From positions 248,001 through 312,000 of the forward strand of contig BEIQ01000004.1 of NCBI GenBank assembly GCA_002898275.1: 64,000 nt of DNA. The letters run 5' to 3'. This document shows, piece after piece, positions 50,008-60,586 of this stretch. Source of the DNA: a bacterium HR40. GTDB lineage: Bacteria > Pseudomonadota > Alphaproteobacteria > Geminicoccales > Geminicoccaceae. A model generated the notes under the pieces. The model saw only the letters and a list, made by a program, of their open reading frames with translations. It made no database searches and had not been told where the DNA came from. Position numbers and translations under genes: made by a program. Numbering within the stretch: position 1 is the first letter of the stretch; each line of letters opens with the position of its first letter.

Positions 50008-52240
50008 GGCTACGCCACCGACGGCCGCTCGACGGCACTCGCGACTGCCGGAGGTGGACGCGATCCTGGCATTCGTCGCCGAGCGCGGGGGCCGCGCGTC
50101 GACGAAGGAGATCGCCCGCGCCTTTGGCGTGCGGGGCGCCGACCGGGCGGAGCTGCGACGTCTCGTCCAGCAGCTCCGCAAACAGGGCCGCATCGCGGGT
50201 GGCAAGAGGCGGGCGGCGGCTGAGCTTCCCCGCACCGCGGTGGTCGAGATCATCGGTACCGACCGCGACGGCGAGCTCCTCGGCGAGACGCCGGCCGTTC
50301 CGGGCGCGACGGTGCGAATCCTCGTGGAATATCTCGCGGGTGCCGCGCCGGGCGAGGGGGACCGCCTCCTATGCCGGCTCGAGCGGGGCCCGGAGAACGA
50401 TATCCTCGCCCTGCCGGTGCGGGTGTTGCCGAAGCTGCCGCGACAGGTGGTGGGGGTGGTGGAGCAAGCCCCGTTCGGGTTGGTGTTGCGACCTGCCGGT
50501 CGGCGCGACGAGCGCGAGTATCGCATCGTTGCCGGCGAGATCGAGGTGGCGCCGGGTGATATGGTGCAAGCTCGCCTGGTCCACCTGCGGCCTCTCGCCT
50601 CGCCGCAAGCGCGCGTCGTCCGACGCTTCGGAAAGGCGTCCGATCCGGCGACCGTGACCCCGGCAGTGGCGGCGCAATTCGGTTTCGATCTCGCGTTCCC
50701 GCCTGCCGTGCTCACCCGCGCCGACGAGCTGGGCATGCCCACCCGCCGGGATCGCGAGGACCTGCGGGATCTGCCCCTCGTCACCATCGACGGGGAGGAT
50801 GCGCGCGACTTCGACGATGCGGTGTGGGCGGAGCGCGACGAGGGGGCTCGCCCCGGCGCCTACCATCTGGTGGTCGCCATCGCCGATGTCGCGTTCTACG
50901 TGCGTCCCGGCGACCCGCTCGATGCGGAGGCGCAACGGCGAGGCAATTCGGTCTATTTCCCCGACCGCGCCATCCCCATGCTGCCCGAGGCGCTCTCCAA
51001 CGGGCTGTGCTCTCTCGAGCCCGGCGTCGACCGCGCCTGCCTCGCCGTCGACATGCGCATCGACCGTTTCGGCCGCATCCGCGACGTACGCTTTCGTCGC
51101 GCCCTGATGCGCTCGCACGCCCGGCTGACCTACGCCCAGGTGCAGGCCGCCCGCGAGGGCAGGCCCGACGAGGTCACCGCCAGAGTGTGGGAGGGCACCC
51201 TCGCCCCGCTCTTCGAGGTCTACGAGGTCTTGGCGCGGGCACGCGAGAAGCGCGGGGCCATCGACATCGATCTGCCCGAGAGAAAGGTGGTGTTCGACGG
51301 GGAGGGCCGTCCGCTGGGCGTGCGGCCGCAACCGCAACAGGAGAGCAACCGGCTCATCGAGGAATGCATGATCGCGGCCAATGTGGCGGTGGCGAAGGCG
51401 TTGGCCGACGCCCGTGCGCCCATTCTCTATCGCGTCCACGACAAGCCGGACCCGCTCAAGCTCGAGGCGCTCGCCGACTATCTCGAGCGGCTCGGCATTC
51501 CCTGGTCGCGCACGGCCAAGAAGCCTGGGGACTTCACGCGGCTCTTGCGGGCGGTGCGAGGCGAGGGTCTCCACGACACCCTCGCAGGCTTCGTGCTGCG
51601 CTGCCAGGCACAAGCCGTCTACAGTCCCCACAACATCGGCCACTTCGGCCTCAACCTGAGAACCTACACCCATTTCACTTCGCCCATTCGGCGCTATAGC
51701 GACCTCACGGTGCACCGCGCCCTCATCCGGGTCTTCGACCTCGGCCCGGGCGGCGAGCGCAGGCCCTCCGATATCGCCGAGCTCGAGCGTCTGGGCCGCC
51801 ACCTCTCGGAGCGCGAGCGCACCGCCATGGAGGCCGAGCGCGAGGCACTGCAGCGCTTCGTCGCCCTTCTCATGAGCGAACGGGTGGGAGCGCGGTTCCG
51901 CGGGCGGGTGACTGGTGTCCAATATTTCGGCTTGTTCGTCACCCTCGAGGACTCGGGTGCCGAGGGTCTGGTGCCGGTAGCGAGCCTGGGCGACGATATT
52001 TACAATTTCGACGAGCAGCATCATGCGCTCGTCGGACGTCGCTACGGCGAAAGCTTCGGTCTCGGCGATCTGGTCGAAGTCGAGCTGGTCGAGGCCGACC
52101 CGGTGCGCGGCACGCTGCTCTTCCGGCTCGAGGCGCACGAGCGAGCCCATGGCGCTCGGCTCGCGCGCGCGGAATGGGAAAAGGGAAGACGCATCCTCCG
52201 GCCGCGCAGCGGGGAACGGCGCTCCGGACGACGCCGCTGA
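50000..52240 (+). CDS. rnr: Ribonuclease R
   Basis: 746 residues with GTG 50000. 3'-5' exoribonuclease with an N-terminal winged-helix segment (LAFVAERGGRASTKEIARAFGV), cold-shock domains, the RNB catalytic region with DGEDARDFDDAV, and a C-terminal S1 domain (GARFRGRVTGVQYFGLFVTL). DDAxxAE and the YTHFTSPIRRYSDL block are diagnostic. GTG 50000 overlaps topA's last codons; earlier ATGs lie farther inside topA and add only a low-complexity extension. Shares the topA transcript by overlap; an MFS gene follows 3 bp later. Confidence 0.96.
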   Translation: MAEATPPTAARRHSRLPEVDAILAFVAERGGRASTKEIARAFGVRGADRAELRRLVQQLRKQGRIAGGKRRAAAELPRTAVVEIIGTDRDGELLGETPAVPGATVRILVEYLAGAAPGEGDRLLCRLERGPENDILALPVRVLPKLPRQVVGVVEQAPFGLVLRPAGRRDEREYRIVAGEIEVAPGDMVQARLVHLRPLASPQARVVRRFGKASDPATVTPAVAAQFGFDLAFPPAVLTRADELGMPTRRDREDLRDLPLVTIDGEDARDFDDAVWAERDEGARPGAYHLVVAIADVAFYVRPGDPLDAEAQRRGNSVYFPDRAIPMLPEALSNGLCSLEPGVDRACLAVDMRIDRFGRIRDVRFRRALMRSHARLTYAQVQAAREGRPDEVTARVWEGTLAPLFEVYEVLARAREKRGAIDIDLPERKVVFDGEGRPLGVRPQPQQESNRLIEECMIAANVAVAKALADARAPILYRVHDKPDPLKLEALADYLERLGIPWSRTAKKPGDFTRLLRAVRGEGLHDTLAGFVLRCQAQAVYSPHNIGHFGLNLRTYTHFTSPIRRYSDLTVHRALIRVFDLGPGGERRPSDIAELERLGRHLSERERTAMEAEREALQRFVALLMSERVGARFRGRVTGVQYFGLFVTLEDSGAEGLVPVASLGDDIYNFDEQHHALVGRRYGESFGLGDLVEVELVEADPVRGTLLFRLEAHERAHGARLARAEWEKGRRILRPRSGERRSGRRR

Positions 52241-52243
52241 ACC

Positions 52244-53446
52244 ATGAGCGGAAGGATGGAACTGGCGCTCGTGATCGCCACCGCGAGTCTCGTGGGCTCG
52301 ACGCTTTCCCTCAATTTCCCGCTCCTCTCGCTGGTCCTCGAGCGCGAGGGCTTGGATCCGGCGGCAATCGGCCTCAACGCCACAGCGAGCGGGCTCGGTG
52401 TCTTCGTCGTAGCGCCGATGCTCGCCCGCATCCTGCGTCGCATCGGCGCGCGCGGAGCGATGATGGCGGGCATCCTGCTCTCGGCCGCCGGCATGATGCT
52501 CCTGCCGGTATGGGTCCACTTCGGCTTCTGGTACGCGATCCGACTGCTCGTGAGCTGCGGCACGGCCCTCGTCTTCATCGTGAGCGAAGCGGCGATCAAC
52601 GCCCTGGCTCCCGAAAGCCACCGCGGTCGCATTCTCGGCCTCTACGCCACCGTCTTCAGCATCGGCTACACCGCAGGCCCTCTCGTCATCGCTGCCGCCG
52701 GCAGCACCGGCATGCTCCCTTTTCTCATAAGCGCCGCCTTCTATTTGGCCGGGCTCGTGCCCACCCTGCTCGCCCGCGGTCTCGACCGGGCGCTGGCCGC
52801 CGGCGGCAGTGCGCACGGCCTGCGCCATTTCGCCGGGCTGCTCGGCCGCGCGCCGCTCGCCTTTCTGGCGATCTTCGTCTTCGGGGTCGTCGAGACAGCC
52901 CAGTTCGCGCTGCTGCCCATCTGGGGTCTGGCACTCGGCCGCGCCGAGGGGACGACCGCCCTCATGCTGTCGGTATGGGTCGCCGGCAACATCCTCGTGC
53001 AATATCCGGTGGGTGTCCTCGCCGACCGGTTGCCGCGCCGGCTCGTGCTCGCGGGTTGTGCCCTCGTCACCACCATCCTGCTCTCGGCTCTGCCGCTCCT
53101 CGCCCAGGTCGAGCCGCTGCTATGGCTGCTTTTGCTGCTTCTCGGCGGGGTCACGGGAGCGATCTACACCCTCGCGCTGGTGCTGATCGGCGAGACCTTT
53201 CGCGGCATCGACCTCGCCCTCGCCAACACCGCCTTCGTCATCATGATCCAGCTCGGTGCCGCCCTGGGCCCTGGCTACGCCGGGGTGGGCATGTCCCTCT
53301 TCGGGCCGCACGGGCTTCCGCTTGCGCTGGCGTGCGCGAGCGGCATTCTCACCGCCGCGGCGGCGCGAAGGGGAACGGGCCTGCCGGTGGCGGCAGCTGC
53401 GCTCGTCGATCCGGCCGATCCGCCCGGACCCCGGAGGAGGACGTGA
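52244..53446 (+). CDS. MFS transporter (YcaD-like)
   Basis: 400 residues with twelve hydrophobic segments. The N-terminal half has SEAAINALAPESHRGRILGLYATVFSIGYTAGP, similar to the YcaD/YfkF group of major facilitator proteins, with the loop LADRLPRRLVL between helices 8 and 9. Substrate not predictable. It follows rnr by 3 bp in the same direction, so is probably co-transcribed. Confidence 0.85.
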   Translation: MSGRMELALVIATASLVGSTLSLNFPLLSLVLEREGLDPAAIGLNATASGLGVFVVAPMLARILRRIGARGAMMAGILLSAAGMMLLPVWVHFGFWYAIRLLVSCGTALVFIVSEAAINALAPESHRGRILGLYATVFSIGYTAGPLVIAAAGSTGMLPFLISAAFYLAGLVPTLLARGLDRALAAGGSAHGLRHFAGLLGRAPLAFLAIFVFGVVETAQFALLPIWGLALGRAEGTTALMLSVWVAGNILVQYPVGVLADRLPRRLVLAGCALVTTILLSALPLLAQVEPLLWLLLLLLGGVTGAIYTLALVLIGETFRGIDLALANTAFVIMIQLGAALGPGYAGVGMSLFGPHGLPLALACASGILTAAAARRGTGLPVAAAALVDPADPPGPRRRT

Positions 53447-53552
53447 GGACGGTGGGGCGGTCCCGGCTGGGTCGCGGCGCCGCGAGCGGTGGGACAGGCG
53501 AGTCGACGCCGTCCTGTCGCCGAGCTCGGCGGATGTGGAGAGACCAGCGGCG

Positions 53553-54284
53553 ATGATTCCGATCGAGGCCCGCAGCGAACCCGACGGTCGCGCCGTCCTC
53601 TACGGCGAGAGCCTGGGCGCCCGGCGCGATCCCGAGCGTTCCCGTCGCGCCATTCTCGAAGCGGCGGTGCGGGAATTCGCGTCCCATGGCATTGGCGGAG
53701 CGCGAGTCTCGCGCATCGCCCGCGCCGCCGGTGTCAACAAGCGCATGCTCTACCATTACTTCGGCAACAAGGAGGCACTCTACCTGGCAGCGCTCGAGAG
53801 CGTCTACGAGCGTATTCGGGCGCGCGAGCTCGCGCTGGAAGTCGACCGGCTCGGTCCGCGGGAGGCGATGCGGGCGCTGGTGGCCACCGTGTGGTCGCAC
53901 TTCGTCGAGCATCCCGAGTTCGTGAGTCTGCTCAACAGCGAAAATCTCTACCGGGCCCGACACCTCCGCCAGTCCGCGCGCATCCGGGGCCTGCAATCGC
54001 CGCTCGTCGCCATGCTCGAGCGACTGCTGGCACGGGGCGTGGCGGCGGGGCAGTTCCGCGACGGCGTCGATCCCGTCCAGCTCTATCTGTCGATCGCCGG
54101 GCTGTGTTATTTCTACGTCTCGAACCGCTTCACCCTGTCGGCCGCTTTCGGCCGCGACCTCATGGAGCCGCGCGCCCTCGAGGAGAGGCTCGCCCACGTC
54201 ACCGAGATGGTGATGGCTTACCTCGAGCGGCGGCAGCCGTGCGCGGCCGCGGCGCCGCGCCCCGCGCCTAGTCCTTTGGCCTGA
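53553..54284 (+). CDS. TetR-family regulator
   Basis: 243 residues. The N-terminal helix-turn-helix is canonical (RRAILEAAVREFASHGIGGARVSRIARAAGVNKRMLYHYFGNKEALY), followed by a TetR C-terminal ligand-binding helical domain. The convergent neighbour is paaK, overlapping it by 17 bp, and TetR-type PaaR regulators are known for phenylacetate genes, so paaK control is possible but only by position. ATG 53553 is preceded by GGAGAG at about ten bases. Confidence 0.85.
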   Translation: MIPIEARSEPDGRAVLYGESLGARRDPERSRRAILEAAVREFASHGIGGARVSRIARAAGVNKRMLYHYFGNKEALYLAALESVYERIRARELALEVDRLGPREAMRALVATVWSHFVEHPEFVSLLNSENLYRARHLRQSARIRGLQSPLVAMLERLLARGVAAGQFRDGVDPVQLYLSIAGLCYFYVSNRFTLSAAFGRDLMEPRALEERLAHVTEMVMAYLERRQPCAAAAPRPAPSPLA

Positions 54285-55581
54285 GGTCGACGATTCGCTT
54301 GGCCTTGCCGAGGGAGCGCTCGATGCGGCCAGGCTCCACCACCTGCACGTTCGCCGTCAGACCGATGCGGCCCTTGATATGGTGCGCCAGCTCGCGCGCT
54401 GCCGCCGCTCGGCTCGCCTCGTCGGCCGCATCCGGTCGTGCCTCGACCAGGACCGTGAGGTCGTCGAGGTGGTTCTTCCGCCGCACTTCGAGGAGATAGT
54501 GCATCGACAGCCGCGGATCCTCGCTGAGCAATTCCTCGATCTGGGAAGGGAAGAGATTGACGCCGCGGATGATCAGCATGTCGTCGGTGCGGCCGGTGAT
54601 CTTTTGCATGCGGCGCATCGAGCGAGCGGTGCCAGGCAGCAGCCGGGTGAGATCGCGGGTGCGGTAGCGGATCACCGGGAAGGCTTCTTTGGTGAGCGAA
54701 GTGAAGACCAGCTCGCCGAGCTCGCCTTCGGGCAGGACCTCGCCCGTGGCAGGGTCGATGATTTCGGGATAGAAATGGTCTTCCCAGACGTGCAGACCGT
54801 CCTTCGTTTCGATGCATTCCTGGGCGACCCCGGGCCCGATCACCTCCGACAGGCCGTAGATATCGAGCGCCTGCATGTCGAAGCGCTCCTCGATCTCGCG
54901 GCGCATGGCCTCGGTCCAGGGTTCGGCGCCGAAGATGCCGATCTCGAGCGACGAAGTGCGCGGGTCGATCCCCTGGCGCTCGAACTCGTCGCCGATGGCC
55001 AGCATGTAAGAGGGGGTGACGGCGATCACCTGCGGGCAGAAGTCGCGGATGAGCTGGACCTGGCGCTCGGTCATGCCGCCCGACATGGGCACCACCGTCA
55101 TGCCGAGGCGTTCGGCGCCGTAGTGGAGCCCGAGGCCACCGGTGAAGAGGCCGTAGCCGTAGCAGACATGGATGATATCGCCGGGTCGGCCGCCGGCAGC
55201 ACGGATGGATCGCGCCACCACCTCCGCCCAAGTGTCGAGGTCGTTGCGGGTGTAGCCCACGACCGTCGGCTTGCCGGTGGTGCCGGAAGAGGCGTGGATG
55301 CGGACCACCTGCTCGCGCGGCACGGCGAACATGCCGAAGGGATAGTTGCGCCTCAGATCCTCTTTGGTGGTGAAGGGGAACTGGGCGAGATCGGAAAGCG
55401 AGCGCAGGTCCTCCGGATGGACCCCGCGCTCGTCGAACAGTTGCCGGTAGTGGGGCACATTCTCGTAGGCATGGCTGAGGGACCATTTGAGGCGCGCGAG
55501 CTGCAGCGCCTCGATCTCGTCGCGGCTCGCGATCTCGATCGGATCCAGTTCGCTGCGCTCCGGCGCTCGCGGATGTCGCAT
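54268..55581 (-). CDS. paaK: Phenylacetate-CoA ligase
   Basis: 437 residues, an adenylate-forming enzyme that activates phenylacetate to phenylacetyl-CoA. The ATP loop is HASSGTTGKPTVVGYTRND, the A5 motif region YGLSEVIGPGVAQECIE, and DLTRLLPGTARSMRRMQKITGRTDDMLIIRGVNLFPSQIEELL is the standard PaaK C-terminal hinge. Family-length and no paa operon around it (no paaABCDE in this window), so it may be a lone activating enzyme for aromatic acids. ATG 55581 begins the conserved N terminus. Confidence 0.93.
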   Translation of the reverse strand: MRHPRAPERSELDPIEIASRDEIEALQLARLKWSLSHAYENVPHYRQLFDERGVHPEDLRSLSDLAQFPFTTKEDLRRNYPFGMFAVPREQVVRIHASSGTTGKPTVVGYTRNDLDTWAEVVARSIRAAGGRPGDIIHVCYGYGLFTGGLGLHYGAERLGMTVVPMSGGMTERQVQLIRDFCPQVIAVTPSYMLAIGDEFERQGIDPRTSSLEIGIFGAEPWTEAMRREIEERFDMQALDIYGLSEVIGPGVAQECIETKDGLHVWEDHFYPEIIDPATGEVLPEGELGELVFTSLTKEAFPVIRYRTRDLTRLLPGTARSMRRMQKITGRTDDMLIIRGVNLFPSQIEELLSEDPRLSMHYLLEVRRKNHLDDLTVLVEARPDAADEASRAAAARELAHHIKGRIGLTANVQVVEPGRIERSLGKAKRIVDLRPKD

Positions 55582-55655
55582 GGGCAAATCCTCCGCTCGC
55601 CTGGCCGGGCCCATGGACTCGCACCGCGCGCGGGCAAAGGCAAGAGTGTCGGCGG

Positions 55656-56858
55656 TCAGCAGGATTCGCCGAGCCAGCGCAGGATGCGGCGGCAGGCCTC
55701 GTCCAGCCGCTCCTCGGCTGCCGATAGCGACAAGCGGACGAGGTGGCGCGCGCTCGCTCCGAAGCTCTCGCCAGGAAGCGTCGCGACTCCCGCTTCGTCG
55801 AGCAGGGCACGGGCGAAAGCGGTCCCGTCGCCGCCAAAGCCGAGCGGCTCGAGGATCACGAACATGCCGGCCCGTGGCCGGTGGACCCTGAGCCGTGGCG
55901 AGCGCGAAAGCCACTCGCACACCCGCTCGGCACGCGCCCGGTAGCGTTCGGCGATCGTCCCCTCGAGCGTCTCGATGCGCCGCAATGCCTCGATCGCCGC
56001 ATCCTGCACGAACGGCGGCAGGCCGTAGGTGACGACGTTCATGAGGTTCTCGAGGTGGGGTACGAGGTCGGGTGGGCTCACCGTCCAGCCAATGCGCCAG
56101 CCGGTCATGGCGCAGCCTTTGGAGAGGCTCTCGACCACGCAGATGCGATCCCAGCGCGCAAGACCGGAAAGCGCGCTCGCATGACCACCGCCATAGACCA
56201 TTCCGGCGTAGACCTCGTCCGAGATCAGCCACAAGCCATGGTCCTGGCAGAGCGCGATGAGGCGGTCGATGGTCGCTCGGGTCAGCACGGTCCCGGTCGG
56301 ATTGTGCGGGGTATTGATGAGCAGCGCCCGGGTCGCCGGCGTGATCCGGGCCGCCACCGCCTGGGGGTCGAGGACAAAGCCGTGGGCGGCATCGAGGGGA
56401 ACCGGCACTACCGAGGCTCCGGTCGCGGCGACCGTCTCGGGATAGGTCACGTACATGGGCTCCGGCACCAGCACCTCGTCGCCGGGCTGCACGAGACATT
56501 GCAGAAGCAAGAACAGCCCGCCCTGAGCGCCGGGAACGACGACGATCCGGTCGGGGCCGATGGAGAGCTGCTGCGAGCGCCGGTAGAAATCGGCAATCGC
56601 CGTTCGCAGCTCGGGGATGCCGCCGGCCGGCGTATAGTGGTGGCGCCCGGCGCGAAGTGCCGAAATCGCCGCCTCGACGATGGGCTCCGGCGTCGGGAAT
56701 TCGTGGTCGCCGACACTCAACAGGATGATGTCGGCGCCGCGCGCCGCCCGCTCCACCGCCTCGAAATGGATGGCCCAGCCGGCACCCGGCCGCGCCGAGA
56801 TGCGGCCGACGCGATCGGCGAATCGGCGCTCCGCGCGCCGCACATCCGCCTCCTTCAC
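55656..56858 (-). CDS. Class I/II PLP-dependent aminotransferase
   Basis: 400 residues, fold type I aminotransferase. Key sites: LSVGDHEFPTPEPI, YTPAGGIPELRTAIADFY, INTPHNPTGTVLTR, ISDEVYAGMVYGGG with the PLP Asp/Tyr region, and SLSKGCAMTGWRIGW with the PLP Lys. GTG 56858 is chosen because GGGAGG lies four bases upstream. Substrate not determinable; aspartate or aromatic amino acids are usual for this branch. It follows paaK in the same direction with 74 bp between. Confidence 0.9.
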   Translation of the reverse strand: MKEADVRRAERRFADRVGRISARPGAGWAIHFEAVERAARGADIILLSVGDHEFPTPEPIVEAAISALRAGRHHYTPAGGIPELRTAIADFYRRSQQLSIGPDRIVVVPGAQGGLFLLLQCLVQPGDEVLVPEPMYVTYPETVAATGASVVPVPLDAAHGFVLDPQAVAARITPATRALLINTPHNPTGTVLTRATIDRLIALCQDHGLWLISDEVYAGMVYGGGHASALSGLARWDRICVVESLSKGCAMTGWRIGWTVSPPDLVPHLENLMNVVTYGLPPFVQDAAIEALRRIETLEGTIAERYRARAERVCEWLSRSPRLRVHRPRAGMFVILEPLGFGGDGTAFARALLDEAGVATLPGESFGASARHLVRLSLSAAEERLDEACRRILRWLGESC

Positions 56859-56913
56859 GCTCCCTCCCGATGCGCTTTTCCGCCGACCGCTGGTCCCACC
56901 GATGGCCGGCAGC

Positions 56914-57681
56914 CTAGTCCGTGCGCCGGCGGAAACGAAAGTACACCGGCCGCCGACCGGCCGCGAGGGCTTTCTGTTCGTAGCGGGTGGGCGGCCAGTC
57001 GGCCGGCCGCTCGCGCCAGTCGGCGGCTCGCTCGGCGAGCCACTCGAGCCGGGGCTCGGCGAGACAGGCGGCGAGGATCCAGCGAGCGTAGCCGACGTCG
57101 TCGGTGGCGATCCGGAGTTCGCCACCGGGCCGCAGAAGACGGGCGAACTCGGCTACGGTCTCGGGGTTGACGATGCGCCGCTTGTGGTGACGCTTCTTCG
57201 GCCAGGGATCGGGGAAGAGAACGAAAATGCGGCCGAGGCTGCCATCGGGCAGCGCCGGCAGCAACAGCCGGGCATCGTCCGGGAAGATTCGGATATTGCC
57301 GAGACCGCCGGCGGTCATCTCGGCGAGCAGGCGTGCCACGCCGGTCACGAACGGCTCGACTCCGACGAACCCCACGTCGGGATGGGCGCGCGCTTGGCTT
57401 GCGAGATGCTCGCCGCCGCCGAAGCCGATCTCGAGCCACACCTCGCGCGCCGCTGGGAACAGCTGGGCAGGGTCGAGCCGCCCGTCCTCGGGCAACAGGA
57501 GTTCGACCTCCGGCAGCCGCGTTTCGAGAAGCCGCCGGCGGCCAGGCCGCAGACGCGGTCCCTTGCGGCGGCCGTAGAGCAGTCGCCGAGGTCGAGCGGC
57601 TGCTTTCTGCCGCCGAGCCTCAGGCGAAGCGCCGGCGGAGTTCGTCGACGAGATCGGTGCGCTCCCAAGAGAAGCCGCCAT
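56914..57681 (-). CDS. trmB: tRNA (guanine-N7)-methyltransferase TrmB
   Basis: Methylates G46 of tRNAs. Signature parts are [42 protein letters not shown] (SAM motif I), [16 protein letters not shown] and [13 protein letters not shown]. The conserved region starts about 12 residues after the metK stop, but no ATG, GTG or TTG lies there. The nearest start in frame is ATG 57681, inside metK, giving 255 residues with about 62 bases overlap; TrmB is usually 220-240 residues. Either this overlapping start or a rare start codon nearer the metK end is used. Confidence 0.88.
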   Translation of the reverse strand: MAASLGSAPISSTNSAGASPEARRQKAAARPRRLLYGRRKGPRLRPGRRRLLETRLPEVELLLPEDGRLDPAQLFPAAREVWLEIGFGGGEHLASQARAHPDVGFVGVEPFVTGVARLLAEMTAGGLGNIRIFPDDARLLLPALPDGSLGRIFVLFPDPWPKKRHHKRRIVNPETVAEFARLLRPGGELRIATDDVGYARWILAACLAEPRLEWLAERAADWRERPADWPPTRYEQKALAAGRRPVYFRFRRRTD

Positions 57682-58786
57682 CGGGTTCGGGATCGCGGCC
57701 GAAGTGCCCGTAGGCAGCTGTGCGGGCGTAGATCGGTCGATTGAGCCCGAGCCGCTCGCGGATAGCGCGCGGGCTGAGATCGATTTCGTGGAAAAAGCGG
57801 GCCAGCCGCTTCGGATCGACTTCCCCGGTGTCCATGAGATCGACATAGATGGAAAGCGGCTTCGACACCCCGATGGCATAGGCCAGCTGGATCAGACACT
57901 TGCGGGCGAGCCCTGCCGCCACCACGTTCTTCGCCAGGTATCGAGCGGCATAGGCGGCGGAACGGTCGACCTTGGTCGGATCCTTGCCCGAAAAGGCGCC
58001 GCCGCCGTGCGGTGCAGCCCCGCCGTAGGTGTCGACGATGATCTTCCGGCCAGTGAGCCCGGCATCGCCCTCCGGTCCCCCGATCACGAAACGGCCGGTC
58101 GGATTGACGTAGAAATCGTTTTCGGACGGCATCCACCCCTCGGGCAGCACCCGGCGGACATGCTCGCGAACGATCTCGCGCACTTGCGCCTGGCAAACGT
58201 CGGCGCGATGCTGGGTGGAGACGACCACGCAGGTGGCCTCCACCGGCCGCCCGTCGACATAGCGGAGGCTCACCTGGCTCTTGGCATCGGGGCCGAGTTG
58301 GGGGAGCTCGCCCGAGTGTCGCGCCCGCGACAGGCTCTGGAGGATGCGGTGGGCGTACCAGATCGGCGCCGGCATGAGGGCGGGTGTCTCGTCGCAGGCA
58401 TAGCCGAACATGATGCCCTGGTCGCCGGCGCCCTCGTCCTTGTCCTCGCGGGCGTCGACGCCGAGCGCGATGTCGGCCGATTGCTCGTGCAGCAGCACGT
58501 CGATCTGCACCGTCCGCCAGTCGAAGCCAGGCTGGGTGTAGCCGATGTGACGGATAGCCTCCCGGGCGATGCAGCGGATGTGATCGGCGGTGATGATCTC
58601 GGGCCCGCGCACTTCGCCGGCGATCACCACCCGGTTGGTGGTGACGAGGGTCTCGCAGGCGACGCGCGAATAAGGATAGGCCCGCAGATAGGCGTCTACC
58701 ACCTCGTCCGAGATGCGATCGCAGACCTTGTCCGGATGCCCTTCGGACACCGACTCGCTGGTGAAGACGTAATCGGAAAGCGGCAT
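57620..58786 (-). CDS. metK: S-adenosylmethionine synthase MetK
   Basis: 388 residues. Makes SAM from methionine and ATP. Conserved: [36 protein letters not shown] and [23 protein letters not shown]. It overlaps the trmB gene at its 3' end, so SAM synthesis and a SAM-using tRNA methylase are coupled. Promoter candidate at 58841-58869. No match to a SAM riboswitch is recognised in the 48-base leader. Confidence 0.97.
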   Translation of the reverse strand: MPLSDYVFTSESVSEGHPDKVCDRISDEVVDAYLRAYPYSRVACETLVTTNRVVIAGEVRGPEIITADHIRCIAREAIRHIGYTQPGFDWRTVQIDVLLHEQSADIALGVDAREDKDEGAGDQGIMFGYACDETPALMPAPIWYAHRILQSLSRARHSGELPQLGPDAKSQVSLRYVDGRPVEATCVVVSTQHRADVCQAQVREIVREHVRRVLPEGWMPSENDFYVNPTGRFVIGGPEGDAGLTGRKIIVDTYGGAAPHGGGAFSGKDPTKVDRSAAYAARYLAKNVVAAGLARKCLIQLAYAIGVSKPLSIYVDLMDTGEVDPKRLARFFHEIDLSPRAIRERLGLNRPIYARTAAYGHFGRDPEPDGGFSWERTDLVDELRRRFA

Positions 58787-58840
58787 GGGACGAGGCGCTC
58801 CGGCGCGGGAACCACGGTTGCGAGAACAGCTGCGCGCGGC

Positions 58841-58869
58841 CTTATCGTGCGCCTGGCGGCGAGGGTCAA
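58841..58869 (-). promoter_or_regulatory. Candidate sigma-70 promoter of metK-trmB
   Basis: On the minus strand, TTGACC (58864-58869) and GATAAG (58841-58846) are separated by 17 bases. The -35 matches five of six consensus bases, the -10 four of six. Transcription would start near 58834, leaving a leader of about 48 bases. Confidence 0.5.
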
Positions 58870-58892
58870 GAGCCGGGCCGCCACCATGACCC

Positions 58893-60554
58893 CTAGGCGT
58901 CGCGCGGTTTTCCCTTCTCGTCTTCGGCGAGGCGCTTGGCTCGCTCGCGCAACTCGAATTTCTGGATCTTGCCGGTCGAGGTCTTGGGCAGCGGGCCGAA
59001 GACCACGGTGCGCGGCACCTTGAAGCGGGCGAGTCGTTCGCGACAGAAGGCCACGATGTCCTCGGCCGTAGCCCGAGCGCCGGGCTTCAGGGTGACGAAG
59101 GCGCAGGGCGTCTCGCCCCACTTGGGGTCGGGCTTGGCCACCACCGCTGCCTCCATCACCGCCGGATGGCGGTAGAGCACCTCCTCCACTTCGAGGCTGG
59201 AGATGTTCTCGCCGCCCGAGATGATGATGTCCTTCGCCCGATCGCGAACCTCGACATAGCCGTCCGGGTGCAGCACCGCGAGATCGCCGGTGTGATACCA
59301 GCCGCCGCGGAAGGCCTCCTCGGTCGCCTTCCGATTCTTGACATAGCCCTTCATCACCGTGTGGCCGCGCACCAGGATCTCGCCCATGGTGGTGGCATCT
59401 GCAGGCACCGGGGCGAGGGTCTGCGGGTCGGCGACCCGGATCTCGCCCAGAGTCGGATAGCGCACCCCCTGCCGGGCCACCTTCGCCGCCCGCTCGGGAA
59501 GCGGCAGCGCTCCCCAGTCCGACTGTTCGACGCACACCGTGGCGGGGCCATAGGTCTCGGTGAGACCATAGAGATGGACGACGTGGAAGCCCATCGCTTC
59601 CATCGCCTCGATCACCGCACTCGGCGGTGCCGCGCCGCCGGTCGCCACATGCACGATGTGGGCGAAACGCCGTTTGACCTCTGCCGGGGCGTGAATCAGC
59701 ATGTTGAGCACCACCGGCGCGCCGCACATGTGGGTGACCCCTTCGCGCCAGATGAGCTCGAAGATCTTGGCCGGTTCCACCTTGCGCAAGCAGACATGGG
59801 TGGCACCCACCGCCGTCACCGCCCAAGTGTAGGTCCAGCCGTTGCAATGGAACATGGGCAGCGTCCACAGATAGACGCTCTCGGGGCGCAGACCGAACAC
59901 CAGGGCATTGCCGAGGGCGTTCAGGAAGGCGCCGCGATGGTGGTAGACGACTCCCTTGGGATTGCCGGTGGTGCCCGAGGTGTAGCAGAGGGAGAGCGCC
60001 TGCCACTCGTCCTCGGGCAGTCGCATCGGCATGGCGGGATCGCCTTCGGCGAGGAACTCCTCGTAGGTGAGCCGGCCGATGCGCTCGCCAGGCTCGGCGG
60101 GATCGACGATGTCGATCACCTCGGGCGGCGAGGCGAGCTGGGCGAGCGCCTCCCGCACCAGCGGCGCGAAAGCGGTATCGGCGAACAGCAGCTTGGCTTC
60201 GCCGTGCTCGAGGATGAAGGCGATGGAGGCGGGATCGAGGCGGATGTTGAGGGCGTTGAGCACCCCTCCCGCCATGGGGATGCCGTAGTGGGCCTCGAGC
60301 ATCGGCGGGATGTTGGGGCAGAGGATCGCGACCGTGTCGCCGCGCCCGATCCCGCGTCTCGAAAGGGCGCTGGCGAGCTGCCGACAGCGCGCCCCGAAGG
60401 CGCGATAGCTCGAGCGCTGTTCCCCATAGACCACAGCCGTTCGGTCGCGGAACACGTCTTCGGCCCAGCTCAGGAAGTCGAGCGGCGTGAGGGGGCGGAA
60501 GTTGGCCTCGCGTTTCTCCAGATCCTGCTCGAAGATGTCGCGTTGCCGCGCCAT
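58893..60554 (-). CDS. Acyl-CoA synthetase (AlkK/DmdB-type AMP-forming)
   Basis: 553 residues. The AMP-binding P loop is [18 protein letters not shown], the A5 motif [14 protein letters not shown], and [21 protein letters not shown] with [16 protein letters not shown] near the C terminus, where the last Lys is the catalytic one. Overall sequence fits the medium-chain acyl-CoA / methylmercaptopropionate-CoA ligase group; the exact substrate cannot be assigned. GGGAGG sits seven bases before ATG 60554. It is on the same strand as metK but with its own 106-bp gap, and the O-antigen ligase-like gene is 33 bp upstream of it. Confidence 0.9.
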   Translation of the reverse strand: MARQRDIFEQDLEKREANFRPLTPLDFLSWAEDVFRDRTAVVYGEQRSSYRAFGARCRQLASALSRRGIGRGDTVAILCPNIPPMLEAHYGIPMAGGVLNALNIRLDPASIAFILEHGEAKLLFADTAFAPLVREALAQLASPPEVIDIVDPAEPGERIGRLTYEEFLAEGDPAMPMRLPEDEWQALSLCYTSGTTGNPKGVVYHHRGAFLNALGNALVFGLRPESVYLWTLPMFHCNGWTYTWAVTAVGATHVCLRKVEPAKIFELIWREGVTHMCGAPVVLNMLIHAPAEVKRRFAHIVHVATGGAAPPSAVIEAMEAMGFHVVHLYGLTETYGPATVCVEQSDWGALPLPERAAKVARQGVRYPTLGEIRVADPQTLAPVPADATTMGEILVRGHTVMKGYVKNRKATEEAFRGGWYHTGDLAVLHPDGYVEVRDRAKDIIISGGENISSLEVEEVLYRHPAVMEAAVVAKPDPKWGETPCAFVTLKPGARATAEDIVAFCRERLARFKVPRTVVFGPLPKTSTGKIQKFELRERAKRLAEDEKGKPRDA

Positions 60555-60586
60555 GTCCGGGCCTCCCGTTTCACCACGGCTCCGTT

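Noticed and set aside
58787-58892. SAM-responsive riboswitch before metK
   Set aside because: The leader is short (about 48 bases after the candidate promoter) and I could not fold a SAM-II or SAM/SAH pattern from it. A covariance search would settle it.
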